Assembly: GCA_017979445.1 (NCBI GenBank)
Contig: CM030710.1
Span: forward strand, 14,432,248-14,496,247
Direction of reading: 5' to 3'
Length of the DNA stretch: 64,000 nt
DNA from: Akebia trifoliata
Lineage: Eukaryota > Streptophyta > Magnoliopsida > Ranunculales > Lardizabalaceae
Shown here: positions 43,181-55,249 of the stretch, piece after piece
Position numbering within the stretch: position 1 is the stretch's first letter
Layout: the number at the start of each line of letters is the position of its first letter
Translations under genes and position numbers: made by a program
Notes under the pieces: generated by a model
What the model was told of the DNA's origin: nothing
What the model saw: the letters and a program-made list of their open reading frames with translations, nothing else
The model's database searches: none

Positions 43181-45281
43181 GAACTTAAACAATCCTATTA
43201 ATTCATTCTATGACTCAAAATCGAGTTCAAAGTTTGAAAGATCAGGCCTTTATTGGCTTATCATGCATCTGGATTCATAATTATCATTGGGCTTCACCGA
43301 ACTTTTAAGCTTTTGTAAGATTTTCTTTTTATCATGTGATTAAGAACAAAACTTTAGAATTAAATGACTTTAAAAATGGCCCTAGTTTCAAGGTTGGCTT
43401 TAACTGGAACTTGATAGAAGAACTGACCTTCCCTTAAAAATAAGACTCTTAAGATTATCATATATGCAATAAAGAATTGATCATTATTTTTGAGAAATGC
43501 TTGAGCTGGACTTAAAAAATCTTGATAAATATTAGAATAGAAGATCTTTCTCTTCAAAGTGGTTGATGATTCTACATTTTCCATTAGCGAACACTTGAAC
43601 AAGTAAACATACTTTTGAAGATCCTACAATGTTCAAGATGACTTCTGATTTTTTTGACTTCAACATTGTCTTCGTCGGATGTGAGCTATTGGCTGAAAAA
43701 TGAATATTGTGGCTTGAATGGTTCTGCATTTTCTAGTTTCTACACAAAAGCTTCCTTCTGAATTTTTGTTCTTGATGAGACATTTTCTTCCATTTGATGA
43801 TGCCCTAATTTTTGCCTAGATCGCCTCTTCAGGTTTTCAATCTAACGAGCTTTGTTTTTCTTTTTCTGATGATGCCTTGATTTTTGCCTAGGTCGCCTTT
43901 TCAGGTTTTCAACCTAGCAGGCTTTCTTTTTTTATGGTTATGCCCTAAATTTTGCCTAAGTCACCTTTTCGGGTTTTCGACTTAGCGGGCTTCTCTTTTT
44001 TTTTTCTTGATGATCTTGAATAACCAACTCGACAACTTCTTAGTTCCTTGCACCTTAACCGAATCAATTAACATTCAGGAGGACTTAATAGGTGGGCTTA
44101 GGACGTGGTTTAGAAAGAAAGGGTAAAAGGCTCGACTTCCCAAAATGGCCCTAGTCTAATATTCTCTTTTTTTGTCATTATTTTCTGTAAATTCTTTTGA
44201 CTCTTTTTTCTAATGCCCCTAGTTTGGCATTCTATTCTTTTGAACCTTTTAATAGGGGATTTTCCTTTTGGATGACATTTTCCTTAAGCGAATACATTTT
44301 TTTTATGCATGACTGGGCCTGAAATAACTTCTCAGGTTGCCTACGTACCCTAAATATATTTATTTTTTCTTTTGGGATCAGGTCAAAACGTAGTTCATAC
44401 TAAGATTCCCTCCCAAGGTTGGTCGGTATGGTTTAGAAAGAAGAGGCTATTGCTTTTATTTTTTTAAAGGCTGCGAGGGGTTAAAGAAGGTTATTTTTTT
44501 TAGTAAGATAGGAAAATGATTCGACCAAAGGAGGCCTCCTTTGATGAATGCTGCTCGACTTGGTCAAAGTTTCAAGAATTTGATATCTGGAATGCTCTGT
44601 CGAGTAAGGTCTTCTTTTGAGAATGAATATTCTTCAGTCTTCTTTTGAGTTTTCTGACTATTCAACTCTTCTAAAACTTTGAGAAAATCTTTTATTCTCT
44701 TATGAATGAAACTCTCATCTTTTGAGTGAGAAACATGGTAGATCTACTTATAAGTCTTAGCGTTTTTGTCAATGCTTTCAACTATATCATTTTTTACCGA
44801 TAATCTTTGACTTTGAAATCACTCTTGACTTGATCTATGTTTTTGTGTAATTTATCCATATATCTTATGAGATCATGCAAGGAATATTGTTAAATTTCTC
44901 AAGTAAGTTTAATATTCTCTCATGTTCTCTTGAGAATAATGTATCACTAATTTACACTTCTTGAGTGTACTCTTTAATTCCAATATTTATTAAGTTCAGT
45001 TAGTGAGCTTTAAGTCATTTCTCATGTTAAATCTTATATTCAAATCATTATTGCACACATGATAATCAAAAACTTCTTTATTTATTGGAATTGAAAAGAA
45101 CATAGACTGACAAACCTTACTAAAACCTAAAAATAAAGATAACTAACTGAATTCAAAGACTTACGCAACTAAAGCTAAAAAAAATTAAGAAGACTTAAAA
45201 GACGACATCATTTTGAATGGAGGGACACAATTCTAGAGTCTATGCCACTTCAATTATCTTCGATGGATGACTTGAGCTTGC
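43181..45281 (-). other. 3' non-coding region of element A', gag-proximal part
   Basis: From about 43535 it is collinear with A 1-1787. The 43750-44550 part is homologous (inverted) to sequence downstream of the C pol stop. The 44600-45240 part is shared with A but not with C, and no RT, RNase H or integrase motif is found in it. Confidence 0.65.
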
Positions 45282-46571
45282 CTACTTTACTATCTCTTCA
45301 TATTCCGATTCAAACCTGTCATATGCGGGACAACCCGTTGCTTCAATAATTTCTCTGTTCTTCAGTTTTTTCACTGCCTTAGGGTAATTGAACTCATTCT
45401 GGCATGGAATGAATACACTATTTAGATCGATTGGGTGAATAAAGGAAACTGGGTCAACTGATTCGGGTTTGGATATTGATATTAGGTTCAGAGTAGGAGG
45501 GGGTTGATTTTGAAAGGTAGGAAAAGGGTTAGTCTTAACATTGGGAGTAATAGGAGTGGGTATGGTGACTTCTCCTTGCTCAATAAGGTCTTGGATAGCA
45601 TGTCGGAGAGTAATACACCTGTCAAAAACATGACCAAGCATCTGATGGAATTCATAGAATTGTCCATTATCCATGTTTGGAGGAAGAGGATTAGGCAAAG
45701 ACTTAGGTTGTAAAGGTGTCAGTAATCCCCTTTTCATCAATTTTTGATAAGCAACACTAAGGGACATTCCAAGATTGGCAAACTGTCTTCTAGGCTTAGC
45801 TTGTGAAGGCTGAGTAACTTGAGGAGATAGTGCGAAGGAGGTATTGGCAACTTGTAAGGAATTGACATTAGGTTTGAAATGTTTGGGTTTTGACTCAAAC
45901 AAGTTACCAAAAAGTCCCGAAGAATAGGCGTCCTCAACTTGATTTCCAGCTTCAAGGAGGGATTGAAAAGTAGGAAGGTACTGAGGCATCAAGTACTTGG
46001 CATAATTTGGAGTGAGATTCCTGAGGATAATCTTGACTTGTTCCTTCTCTTGAGGTCGGTCCCACAATTGAGCAGCTTTAGCTCTCCATCGAGCAATGAA
46101 CTCAGTGAAAGTTTCTTCGGGTTTCTGTTTAGTAGTTTCTAGGTCTCTTCTTGTAAGTTCAATATCCGTGTTGAATGAATACCGACCAATAAACTCATTC
46201 ATCAATTCATGCCATGTTCTTATCCGAGATGAATCCAATGACATTAACCAGCGTAGGGCAGGACCTGTAAGGGTTCTTTGAAAAAGTTGTGCCATCTGTT
46301 CTTCACTCAAACCCTGAGATTGCATGATGCCGACATATACTTTTAAGTGAGTCCTAGGACATCCAATACCGTTAAACTTCTCCATATCTGGCATTGTGAA
46401 CTTCTCTGGCAGACGGACCGTGGGAAACAAGGTCATTGCCCCTAATCCAAGAGTAAGATCGTCAGGGTCTTTAATATTCTTCAAAGCAGTTTCAACCTGA
46501 GTTATTCGATGAGCTAGGACAGGGTCGACGTGTAACTGATCATCTTCTTGGTTTTCAACGAGGTCAAACAC
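45282..46571 (-). CDS. gag: gag protein of element A' (429-codon open frame)
   Basis: Capsid/nucleocapsid protein, the longest open frame in the window. It starts at a GTG (46571). The frame also extends upstream to an ATG at 46697-46695 but is crossed by a TAG after 15 codons (CAG in A), so the true start is probably that ATG and this copy is one stop short of complete. Domains: N-terminal capsid (MPDMEKFNGIGCPRTHLKVY, LFQRTLTGPALRWLMSLDS), FTEFIARWRAKAAQLWDRP, ..KIILRNLTPNYAKYL, then a knuckle with its first Cys lost (YEFHQMLGHVFDRC; A has CEFH). The frame ends early (EEIVK) through a one-base loss relative to A. No pol follows. Confidence 0.88.
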   Translation of the reverse strand: MFDLVENQEDDQLHVDPVLAHRITQVETALKNIKDPDDLTLGLGAMTLFPTVRLPEKFTMPDMEKFNGIGCPRTHLKVYVGIMQSQGLSEEQMAQLFQRTLTGPALRWLMSLDSSRIRTWHELMNEFIGRYSFNTDIELTRRDLETTKQKPEETFTEFIARWRAKAAQLWDRPQEKEQVKIILRNLTPNYAKYLMPQYLPTFQSLLEAGNQVEDAYSSGLFGNLFESKPKHFKPNVNSLQVANTSFALSPQVTQPSQAKPRRQFANLGMSLSVAYQKLMKRGLLTPLQPKSLPNPLPPNMDNGQFYEFHQMLGHVFDRCITLRHAIQDLIEQGEVTIPTPITPNVKTNPFPTFQNQPPPTLNLISISKPESVDPVSFIHPIDLNSVFIPCQNEFNYPKAVKKLKNREIIEATGCPAYDRFESEYEEIVK

Positions 46572-47464
46572 ATCCTGAGGTTCTATAGCTTTATCTTTTT
46601 CCTTTTCAATTTTCAGGGATTCAATTTGTGTTTGGACAGAAGCAATAATCTATGCTTGAAAAGATTCTAAAATCTGACAGAGTGCAGCTTCACCCATGGT
46701 ACTCGTTTCTTCTCATGGCAAAGACTGACTACTTGGCAATGGTACTCTGGAAAGACGACTATTTTCATGGACCCAAAGTGGTACAGATGGAGATTTAGAA
46801 CGTTTAGGACCAATTATCACCTGATTGGAAGTAAACCAAGGTTAACCATTGACTCTAAAGGTTTGACTCTTAACCACATGATTAAAGTTTCGATATAGAA
46901 TAGCTCAAGTCCAGTGGAAAATATCGAATTCAAATGCACTATAAGTCTATAATGACCAAGAAAGTGAGAAAGGTTAGACGCGGGTCTACCCCTGATTAGG
47001 ATTGAACCTTTGATCAGACAAATTAATTTGATCCTAAGATCGAATCTTTCTATACAAAGTGGTATGGATCTTTAAAAGTGAAACCAATTAGTCCAACTGA
47101 TTTAGTATTGATCAGTTTGATCCATTTGTCAATTGGGCCAACTGGTTTAAGTGGTTCAAATTAATCGGTACATTTCACCGATTGGGTCGGACCGATATTG
47201 CGGGTTCTGTTTGATTATTCTGGATCGGTCCGTCCACTTACCTGTTGGTTGGATTGAATAAAGTAACCCGGGAACACCCATAGTCAGTTCGGGTCGTGAC
47301 CTACAAGGAAGGTTTCTAGACTCTAAGCTTACTACGTGCAATGCATTTTATCTGGCTACCCTTGCCCAAATACACCTATATACCTCTCGATACGTGGTGA
47401 CTTGATTTGATATACCGTATAGGTGATAATCTAAAACCTCAATTCACTTCTCTGAAGTAAAAAA

Positions 47465-47636
47465 CAGCCAGTTTGATCTCTAGTTGAGAGGTGGCGCACA
47501 ATGCTGAGCAAGGGCCCACTTAAATACCTCTCGTTTAGAATAGACATAGTCTATCCCCCTCGCACAGTAGGGTACAGCGGGGCAAGATCTCGCTTAGGCA
47601 CCGGTTTTGACCAAGAAGTGCAATTGATATACTTAG
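47465..47636 (-). other. Conserved leader module, copy in element A'
   Basis: 'gagaggtggcgcaca', 'tagacatagtctatccccc' and 'ttaggcaccggttttgaccaag'. Core hairpin TAGAC-ata-GTCTA. Homologous to 4025-4190, 22782-22952 (inverted) and 56290-56440. Confidence 0.65.
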
Positions 47637-48389
47637 ATTATCTTTTACATACCTATGAGTACGAGTCAAGAGTTGTAGCTTTCATAAATGATTTGGCATC
47701 CCACGAGGGGATCAACCTCGTACTAGTACTACGTTGGCAATCGAGACATGTGACTGTGTGGCTCACAATAGGTCAAAGGCTCAGGTCACTCCAGCCTGGG
47801 TGCATCAATATACCTCTCAGAATCACCTGATCAGACGGTATTGATGCCCCAGTTTGATATACCCTGACGTACGTGACTGGAGTTGTGATTTTCATGAATA
47901 ACATCGCATCTCCGAAGAGACCGAGCCATGCACTAGTGCCACGTTGGCTATATAGGACGTGTAAGTGTGCAATACAATAATATAAACGTGCTAGTGGTGT
48001 GTGCACAGTAGGGTGGGGTATGTCCAGGGCTTTTTCAAACAAATGGGCCCATAGGCTTAATCAAACCATCACAACATGAATATCATATGAATATTACCCA
48101 CATAATTCATCACATCAAGATTAAGATCAAAGCATGCACATCAAAATATATCTATCAAGATCATGGTAAATCAATTAATGAGCATAGAATATAATAATTG
48201 ATTAAACAAACATTGCAATAGGCATAATTTTTAAAATTTTAAGGTCCAATCAATGATCACTTTTGGGTGATCCAAAATAAATCGAGATTTCAATAGATGT
48301 TACATTGATGATAGAATGACAATTATTGAGATGAGCTCACTCTTAAGAACATTAATTGTGCTAACATTAGATAACTTCGAATTTTCTAT

Positions 48390-49340
48390 GAATTAGGAAA
48401 ATACAATCTGAACTTGCATCGATGATATCTAAGACTCTCGATAATGAAATCGAGTGAATTCAAGTCCTAAATTAATCTACTCGATGGGATCTACGTTTTA
48501 TTAATAGGTGCCCAGACCTAATTCTAAGTAGAATGTTCTGTAAAAACGTTTTAACATTGATGCCCCAACCTTCATTCAGCAACAATTCCAGATTTATAGA
48601 TTGAACTTGTATTGATGATATCTAAGGCTTTTGATAATGAAATTGAGTGAATTCAGGTTCTAAATTAATCTAATCGATGATATCTACATTTTATTAATAG
48701 GTGCCCAGACTTAATTCTCACTAGAATATTTTATAAAAAAGTTTTAACATTGCTGTCTCAACCTTCATTCAGCAACAATTTCAGATTTACAGATTGAACT
48801 TACATCGATGATATCTAAGGCTTCCAATAACGAAATTGAGTTAAATCAGATTCTAAATTAATCTACTCGATCAGATCTATGTTTTATTAATAGGTTCCCA
48901 GACTTAATTCTCACTAAAATGTTCTATAAAAACGTTTTAACATTGTTGTCCCAAGCTTCATTCAGCAACAATTCCAGATTTACAGATTGAACTTGCATCG
49001 ATGATATCTAAGGCTTCCGGTAATGAAATTGAGTGAACTTAGGTTCTAAATTAATCTACTTGATCAGATCTATATTTTATTAATAGGTTCCCAGACTTAA
49101 TTCTCACTAGAATATTTTATAAAAAAGTTTTAACATTACTGTCCCAACCTTCATTCAGCAACAATTCCAGATTTACAGATTGAACTTGCATCGATGATAT
49201 CTAAGGCTTCCGGTAACGAAATTGAGTGAAATCAGGTTCTAAATTAATCTACTCGAAGAGATCTAAGTTTTATTAATAGGTTCCCAGACTTAATTCTCAC
49301 TAGAATATTCTGTAAAAATATTTTAATATTTCTGTCCAAC
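48390..49340 (-). repeat. 192-bp tandem repeat in the leader of element A', about five units
   Basis: 'ctaaattaatct' recurs near 48467, 48659, 48852, 49044 and 49236, giving a period of about 192 bp. Each unit carries 'gatgatatctaaggcttc', 'ttttattaataggt.cccagac' and 'ccttcattcagcaacaatt'. Not present in the A or C leader. The period is in the size range of plant satellite monomers. Confidence 0.9.
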
Positions 49341-49564
49341 CTTCATCATTCCATCATTTTCATAGGTCAATTTGAATCTTTCATTATTTAGGGGTCATCA
49401 AAAGTGATCCTTAATTGGGAAAAAAATGTGATACCCAAAATCATCCACAATCAAGCCACAAAAATAAAAAAATAAATAAAATAAATCGAACTAAATAATA
49501 AAAAAATTAGGTCATCCTGGCAATGCTCCCATACTTGGGATTTTTCAAGTCTAATCCTCAATAG

Positions 49565-49582
49565 TCCCCAGCAGAGTCGCCA
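49565..49582 (-). promoter_or_regulatory. Primer-binding site of element A'
   Basis: On the element strand TGGCGACTCTGCTGGGGA, one base inside the LTR; two bases differ from the C PBS (positions 10-11). Confidence 0.88.
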
Positions 49583-49583
49583 C

Positions 49584-51299
49584 TGAAAGCGCCCTTGATC
49601 CACGGGGTGCGCGGATCCGCTTTTGACCCTTGAGGTTTGGCAGTCGCCACCTAGTTATTACGGTCTAGGAACCGATCAATGACTCTAAATAGATAAAGAA
49701 CTAATCTAGAACAGAAAAAACTGGGTTGGAAGGTATTAGGCACCAACCCCACCCGGCCAAAGCCGGTCTCTACTAATTTCCCAAATAAGTTACATTGCTA
49801 AAAAAAACCTAAATAATAAAATAAAGAAAAAATTGTACCTTTCCGATAGCAAAGATCTCATTCCCTCAGATCCAATAAAAATTGCTCCTTGTATCATATT
49901 CCTTGCTTCGTTCTGTTTCCGGATTTGGATTTCTGATCTCCGAGGTAAGGTATCTCCTTTTTTTATCTGGATTCTTCAAGTTTGTTATGGTTTTTGGGGT
50001 GTTTTCGAAGGGTTTTTAGGTGTTTTTTAGGCTAAAATCGAAGGAGGGATGTTAGGTAAGGAGTTGGGACTCCAAAACTAGGGTTTATGGCAGGCTAAGG
50101 GGACTTTTAGACCTACTTCTCTTAGGATTTATGATTTGATACGAAAATAGGGTGTGAGGACTTCTATTTATAGATTTTTTTAGGAGTTGATTTAGATAGA
50201 GTTAGTGTTTAATTAGAGTTGTGTTTTAGTTAAAATTATTTTAGGTAGAGTTGTGTTTTAAGTAGAATTGTTTTAGGTAGAGTTGTATTTTAGTTAGAAC
50301 TCTATTAAATAGAGTTATTATTTAATTAGAACTCTATTAGGGTTTTGAATTTTGGTCTTATTTAATTGACTTTTAATATTTTGACTTTAGTCTTAATTAA
50401 TTGACTTTTAATATCTTGACTTCAGTCTTGCTTAATTGACTTTAATTTTGACTTCAGTCTCACTTGATTGACTTTAATACCTTGACTTTAGTCTTACTTG
50501 ATTGACTTTAAATTTTTGGAGAATCCCCCTCTATTATATCTTTAATTCTTTGGACCCCCAAATGGAGGGGTCCTTAAAGAAATATCTCACGAACCCTCAA
50601 CAATTTTTCATGAGAATCCGATTGATTGATTTTTTTAGTTCAAATTTTTAAATTAATTTCATTAATGTTTCACTTTAATTATTTAATGTTTTATTTATTA
50701 ATTTCGAAAATTTTAATTATGAAAATTATGAAATTACCGTTTTGCCCCCGGAGAGGACTTTTCACATTTTAAGTCGTTTTTAATGTTCTAGGATGTTTTA
50801 GAATCGATTTTTCATAAGGAATTCAATGGACATATTAGTTTGTGTCATTTATGAATTTTTTTGTGTGAAATGATTGTGAACTTTATGAGGGGCATTTTCG
50901 TAATCTTGTCAAATTTTGTGAAAATTGGTAAAATGATTTATTTGGTTCCAATTTGTTATTTTATGTTTTCGAAAGGGTTTTCCTAAGCGTAATGTAGGCT
51001 CTAGGGTTGTTTTGATGTTAGGGGTATTTTGGTAATTTGGTAATTTGATCAATTTTTAGTGATTTTTATCGTGAAGCTTTTTTTTTGTTTGCAAGATGAT
51101 GATTTCTATGTTTCTGGGATCGTATTTTCCTAGCGTAGCGTGATTTCTAATGTTTTGTAGTTCGAGATACCTCATCCGGATTTCTGAAACATTTCTGGTA
51201 ACAAAATAAAGCAATGGAAACAACATCCATCATTGGGAATCGTTGCGATCGGGTTGACGAGTTGATTAATCAGGCGGATGCAAAAATGGGGTGTCTACA
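49584..51299 (-). repeat. 5' LTR of element A'
   Basis: 1716 bp, TGTAGACACC to GGGCGCTTTCA on the element strand. It is very similar to 40162-41879 but lacks about 22 bp (gaattcggggatcatg region) just outside the U5 hairpin, leaving a 7-bp stem (49723-49749). TATA box CTATAAATAG at 50164-50173. Confidence 0.94.
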
Positions 51300-51304
51300 C
51301 CTTA
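51300..51304. repeat. Right target-site duplication of element A' (cctta)
   Basis: Identical to 40157-40161. B' sequence resumes after it. Confidence 0.9.
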
Positions 51305-52070
51305 AAAACTCTTTTTTTGGTTTATGAAAATTATTTATTTTTTTGTAATTTTGAAATTTTTTTGATTTTTTTGTCTTTTATGATATTTTTGATTTTTGAG
51401 GAATATTTGATTTTTTTTATTTTCTTGATATCTAAAATAAGAAGAACAATTATGCAAATTCATTAGTAAATATAGGGAGCCCTCAAAATAGTTTTTACCC
51501 GAGGACGAGGGCTCGTTATGATCCTCGGGCAAACTAGATTAGACTAATGGCATTTTTTTGGAGGCCTCAGTAGCCTCAAGGGTTAACGGGAATTCCTCCT
51601 AATTGTTCATAACTTCCCCTTCTCTGTGGGGGCGAATGAGATGTGAAAGTGACTTGTTTGGTGATTTGGTCTATAATTCGGAGATGACCATTATCTCCGA
51701 TTGATTTTTGTTAAGTTGGGGCATAGTCCCTCCCAAGCTTGGTGGGATGACAACTGATGCCCATAGGGAAGGGTGGTTCTTTATCTTGGCTTGTGGTGAT
51801 TTTCATTTTTGCGGGCTCTTGGATAGTCTCTAATAGACTTTCGTTGGAATCCCCATTGAATAGGATATCAATGCCTTCTATGAAAGAGGGTTGGGACTCA
51901 ACAACAAAGTCTTCTTGAATGTGCTCAGGTTTGAAACTTATCATTTTTGCTTTTCTGGCTGATTTCGTTGGCAATGGTTCTGATAAGCTGTCAGGTCTAA
52001 CTTGAGATTTTGGGAAGCTAACGCTGATGTGAGGGACCTTGCCCAGATTCCAAACATTCGGTTCCTGATT
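51305..52070 (-). other. Protease-RT linker of element B'
   Basis: Continuation of B' beyond A', collinear with B 14520-15290. T-rich on the displayed strand, with fragments of an acidic/lysine linker (about 51711-51974) but no domain. Confidence 0.55.
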
Positions 52071-53104
52071 TTACTTTCTCACTAGTCGAAGCTCTTTTTT
52101 CTTGTTGTTTATTTCAGCTATGTCCTTTTTCGTGGGCCTAAACCCCAGCCCGAAATAAGGAGTGTGTTTTTTTGCTTCGACCGGTGTAGCTTTCCCTTTC
52201 CCTTTTGGTCCCAACCCTTGTTTGGGTCGGTAACTTACTTTTTTCAGAACTCGCCCGATCATTAGATTTGCCTTAGATAGTTTCGCTTTCACCTTCTCCT
52301 TCCCCTTTTTCATAAAGTTAACAGTAGCAAATTGATATGAATGGTAGAGTGCCTTATCCTTTGTTAGTTTAATGTCAATGAATGGCACATCCGGAGCTCT
52401 CCTAGCTGGGATGAGATTTTCTGCTAGTACCGATATCATCCTCTGTCCCATGATAAATTTTACTCTTTGGTGCAAAGAGGATAGTACTGCCCAGGCAATA
52501 TGGATCCACGGCCTGCCCAGTAGTAAGTTGAAGGTCGTCAGTATTTCCATGACCTCAAACGTTACTTCAAATGTACATGGGCCTATTGTGATCGGTAGAT
52601 CTACCTCTTCCAGAGAATCCCTTCTCGAGCTATCGAAACCTCGAACAACCTTATTGTTGGGTTTGACGTGCGATCAGTCAGCGTTGAGTTTACTTAAGGT
52701 TTCAAGAGGACAGACATTGAGGGCTAAGCCATTATCAATCAATATCATGATATTCAGTGGCTCGACGTACCCCGTCCTTCCGGCACAAATTCATTCTCTG
52801 TGAAGATAATGGGATTGGGGGCCATGATCTGCCCAACTGTCTGTTCTAACTGTGCTGGCGAAGTGGTTGTAGGTATGTGTGACTTTTCCAAGATTCTCAG
52901 TAGTACCTCTTGATGTTCCTCGTATTTTTGTAAGAGGCCCAGAATGCTGATCTGAGTAGGCTCTTTGTTCAACTGGTCCGCAATATTATGTTCATTCTTG
53001 CGAATGAGCTTAATGAAGTCTGCAGCCTCTTTGTCTGTTAATTTTACTTCTGTCTTGTCACCTTCGTCTACCTTGCATTTTTTTTTCTTTCTTTTTCTTT
53101 TCAT
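52071..53104 (-). pseudogene. pol-PR: Aspartic protease and G-patch region of element B'
   Basis: Upstream block KEAADFIKLIRKNEHNIADQ, ISILGLLQKYEEHQEVLLRI and FTENEFVPEGRG. The protease follows with LIDNGLALNVCPLE, a DNG-type active site; about eight residues just before it are missing compared with B (NIMIL joins directly to IDNG). Then FEVMEILTTFNLLLGRPWIH and, in the same frame, FIMGQRMISVLAENLIPA and the G-patch-like SYRPKQGLGPKGKGKATPV to 52071. The 159-codon frame 52071-52550 is the best preserved part. Confidence 0.85.
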
Positions 53105-53194
53105 CTTCTTTTTTCGTTTCCTTCGTTGTTTCTTTTACCTCTTCCCTGATGCTTACCCCGTTTACTAGTAATTTTTGTCACCTCCCTGCCTTTT
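53105..53194 (-). other. Spacer between gag and protease of element B'
   Basis: Degenerate continuation of the lysine-rich frame KRKRKKKKCKVDEG; plus-strand T/C-rich. Nothing else recognised. Confidence 0.35.
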
Positions 53195-55213
53195 TTATAT
53201 GGCCAATATAGGCCACCATTGCCTTTTCGTTGTTCCGACCCCTACGGTTGTAGTGATGGTTATTTCGTAGCTCCATGGGACTGCTTGATTGGAGCTATAT
53301 GGGAATGTTTTTGGTGAGTGTATGGTCATTGGAGGTGGGTTAGGTTTTACGTTGAAAATGAGGGGTGGTGATGAGGATTTGGATGTAGTGGTGGTCGGAG
53401 GATTTACGCGAGGAGTTGATGGGGTGTATGGAGTGACGAGCGGTAGACGTGAAGACAAAGTGTTTGGTATATCATGGGGGGGTCGGGTTGATCATTAAGA
53501 ATTTGGTAGTACGTAGGGTATAACAAGAGGAGGTCGGGTCGAATTTTGATGGTTTGGTGATCCGTAAGGTATGACTAAAGGTGGTCAGGTAGTAGTATTT
53601 TGATGAGTGGGATGGATGGCGAGGTTGGCCATTTTGAGAGGCGATTGTGAATTTTGAGAAGAATTTGTTGTGTAGTGGTTGATTGTGTTAACCATTGACA
53701 TCTTTGATTCCTTTGTTAAGTGGACCCTGATTTTTACCCTGATAGGCGCTATCAAATTTGATGGATTGAAGTCGAGTTCTCCGCAAATGACATTTACCCT
53801 GTGCCCACTCCTCTCTCCATTGTGAGTAGGTAAGGGGTTTTGGTTGATGTTCTGTTGTTAGGGTGGGTTGGTAGGTCCATCTAGGATGAGAGCCTTCTTA
53901 TCGATCAAATTATGTACCTGATGTTTGAGTTGTCAGCATTGATCTGTAGAGTGCCCTGGTGCACCCATGTGAATTTCGCAGAACAAATTGGGGTTATACC
54001 CTAGCCCTTTGGCAGCCCCAGGATTTGGTTGACGTTTTACCAGATATTCACTGCTGAGTAAGATTGGCAATAATTCTGATAGTGTCATAGGCAATCTGGT
54101 AAATACTCTGTTTATCTTGTTGGGTCGTGCCTGTTGGTTCTGTCCATATAGTGATGCCTGCTGTGCAACTGGTGGAGGGTTTACCCTGAATTGGTTTTGA
54201 GGTGCAGTGTTCCAAATCAGTGGTGGTGTTGGAGTCCATGAAGTTGACAATGCTTGTGGTCTTGGTGCTGGTGAAGGGATGAAGAGTGGTCGATTGGGCT
54301 ATACGTTGTTTACCTGTGATTTTTCCCTCTTCTTTCCTGTAGGCATTGGTTTTCTTTGAGAAGGGATTCCTGTTGTTGCCCCTAAGTTTGTAAAGTCAAA
54401 TATTAGACCAGTTTGGATCCCGTCCTCGACCCGGTCTGCTACCAGAACCAGATTTGAAAATGTGCCTGTAGTGTGCCCCACCAGATGAGTATAAAATGCG
54501 TACCCTAATGTCGAGATAAACGTGGTGTTCATCTCTTGTTAGATCATTGCAGGCTTTACTTGTGAGGCTGACTCTCACCACCTCTGTGCATATTCTTTCA
54601 CCGTTTCCTTTTGCTATCTTGTCATCTTGGCCATATCGTTCCGATCTAGCCCAACATCCGTATTGAATCGGTAATTGTGCCAGAACATTTCTGTCAGGTC
54701 TTGCCAACTCTTAATGAGTGTGTGGTCTAATCCAGAGAACCATTTGAGTGTCGGCCCCGTCAAACTTCTCTGAAACAATTGCACTAGTAGTCTGTCGTCC
54801 TCGCCATATTGGCACATGGATCCATAGTATAATTTCAAGTGTGACAGTGGGCACCCCACTCCATTATACTTTTCAAACTCCGAACACTTGAACTTGGCAG
54901 ATAATTGAGCATTGGAGTAGAAACAGAGGTCCTTTAACCGAGTTCCACTCATGGTATTGAGGCCTTTCATCCTCCTCATTTCTTCTTTTAGAGACTCGAT
55001 TTGCTGAGCTAATTTTTCATCTGTTGCACTTTTGGCCTCTGTGGCCCTGTACTCACACTCGTCATTAGGAGTGACCATAGGGGGTGGTCAATTATGTGGA
55101 ATATAGAGCGGGGACCCCTGGTATTCTGGCACTGCAGGAGGCATGGTGGTCTGTGGTCCCTGCAGAGGTTGCTCGGGTAGATCCTAATTTGATCCGAACG
55201 CGTGGTGCTGCAT
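53195..55213 (-). pseudogene. gag: gag of element B'
   Basis: ATG at 55213-55211 (MQHHAFGSN), then in-frame stops before and after the PPAVPEYQGSPLYIPHN segment. From 55078 it is open: DEKLAQQIESLKEEM (coiled-coil-like), TMSGTRLKDLCFYSN, EFEKYNGVGCPLSHLKLYYG, LVQLFQRSLTGPTLKWFSG and FWHNYRFNTDVG. It continues with TFISTLGYAFYTHLVGHTTG and an intact variant knuckle CEIHMGAPGHSTDQC (53938-53982). A proline-rich tail with PPLVIPY-like units follows (about 53195-53740), ending QAVPWSYEITITT. Stops and frameshifts occur near 54600, 54290 and 53930. Confidence 0.87.
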
Positions 55214-55249
55214 TGTTTGGGCTTGTATGATGCTAGCGTTAACATCAGC

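Larger units (their letters stand above)
46698..49564 (-). other. 5' leader of element A'
   Basis: The gag-proximal 46698-48060 matches A 3237-4630. It includes the conserved leader module and the downstream duplicated units; short plus-strand frames (47501-47830) are shared with A and, mirrored, with C. 48060-48380 is AT-rich without counterpart. It is followed by the 192-bp array. Homology to A returns near 49340. Confidence 0.65.
40162..51299 (-). mobile_element. Element A': complete-ended, gag-only A-family LTR retrotransposon
   Basis: Minus strand, 11,138 bp. 3' LTR 40162-41879, PPT 41882-41895, 3' non-coding region 41896-45281 with a 77-bp minisatellite, gag 45282-46697, leader 46698-49564 with a 192-bp tandem array, PBS 49565-49582, 5' LTR 49584-51299, flanked by cctta duplicates. 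No RT, RNase H or integrase is found; just a possible trace of the last integrase codons near 44545-44590. Element A has the same layout, so this is the family structure rather than a private deletion. It is of the TR-GAG kind of non-autonomous element. Confidence 0.92.
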
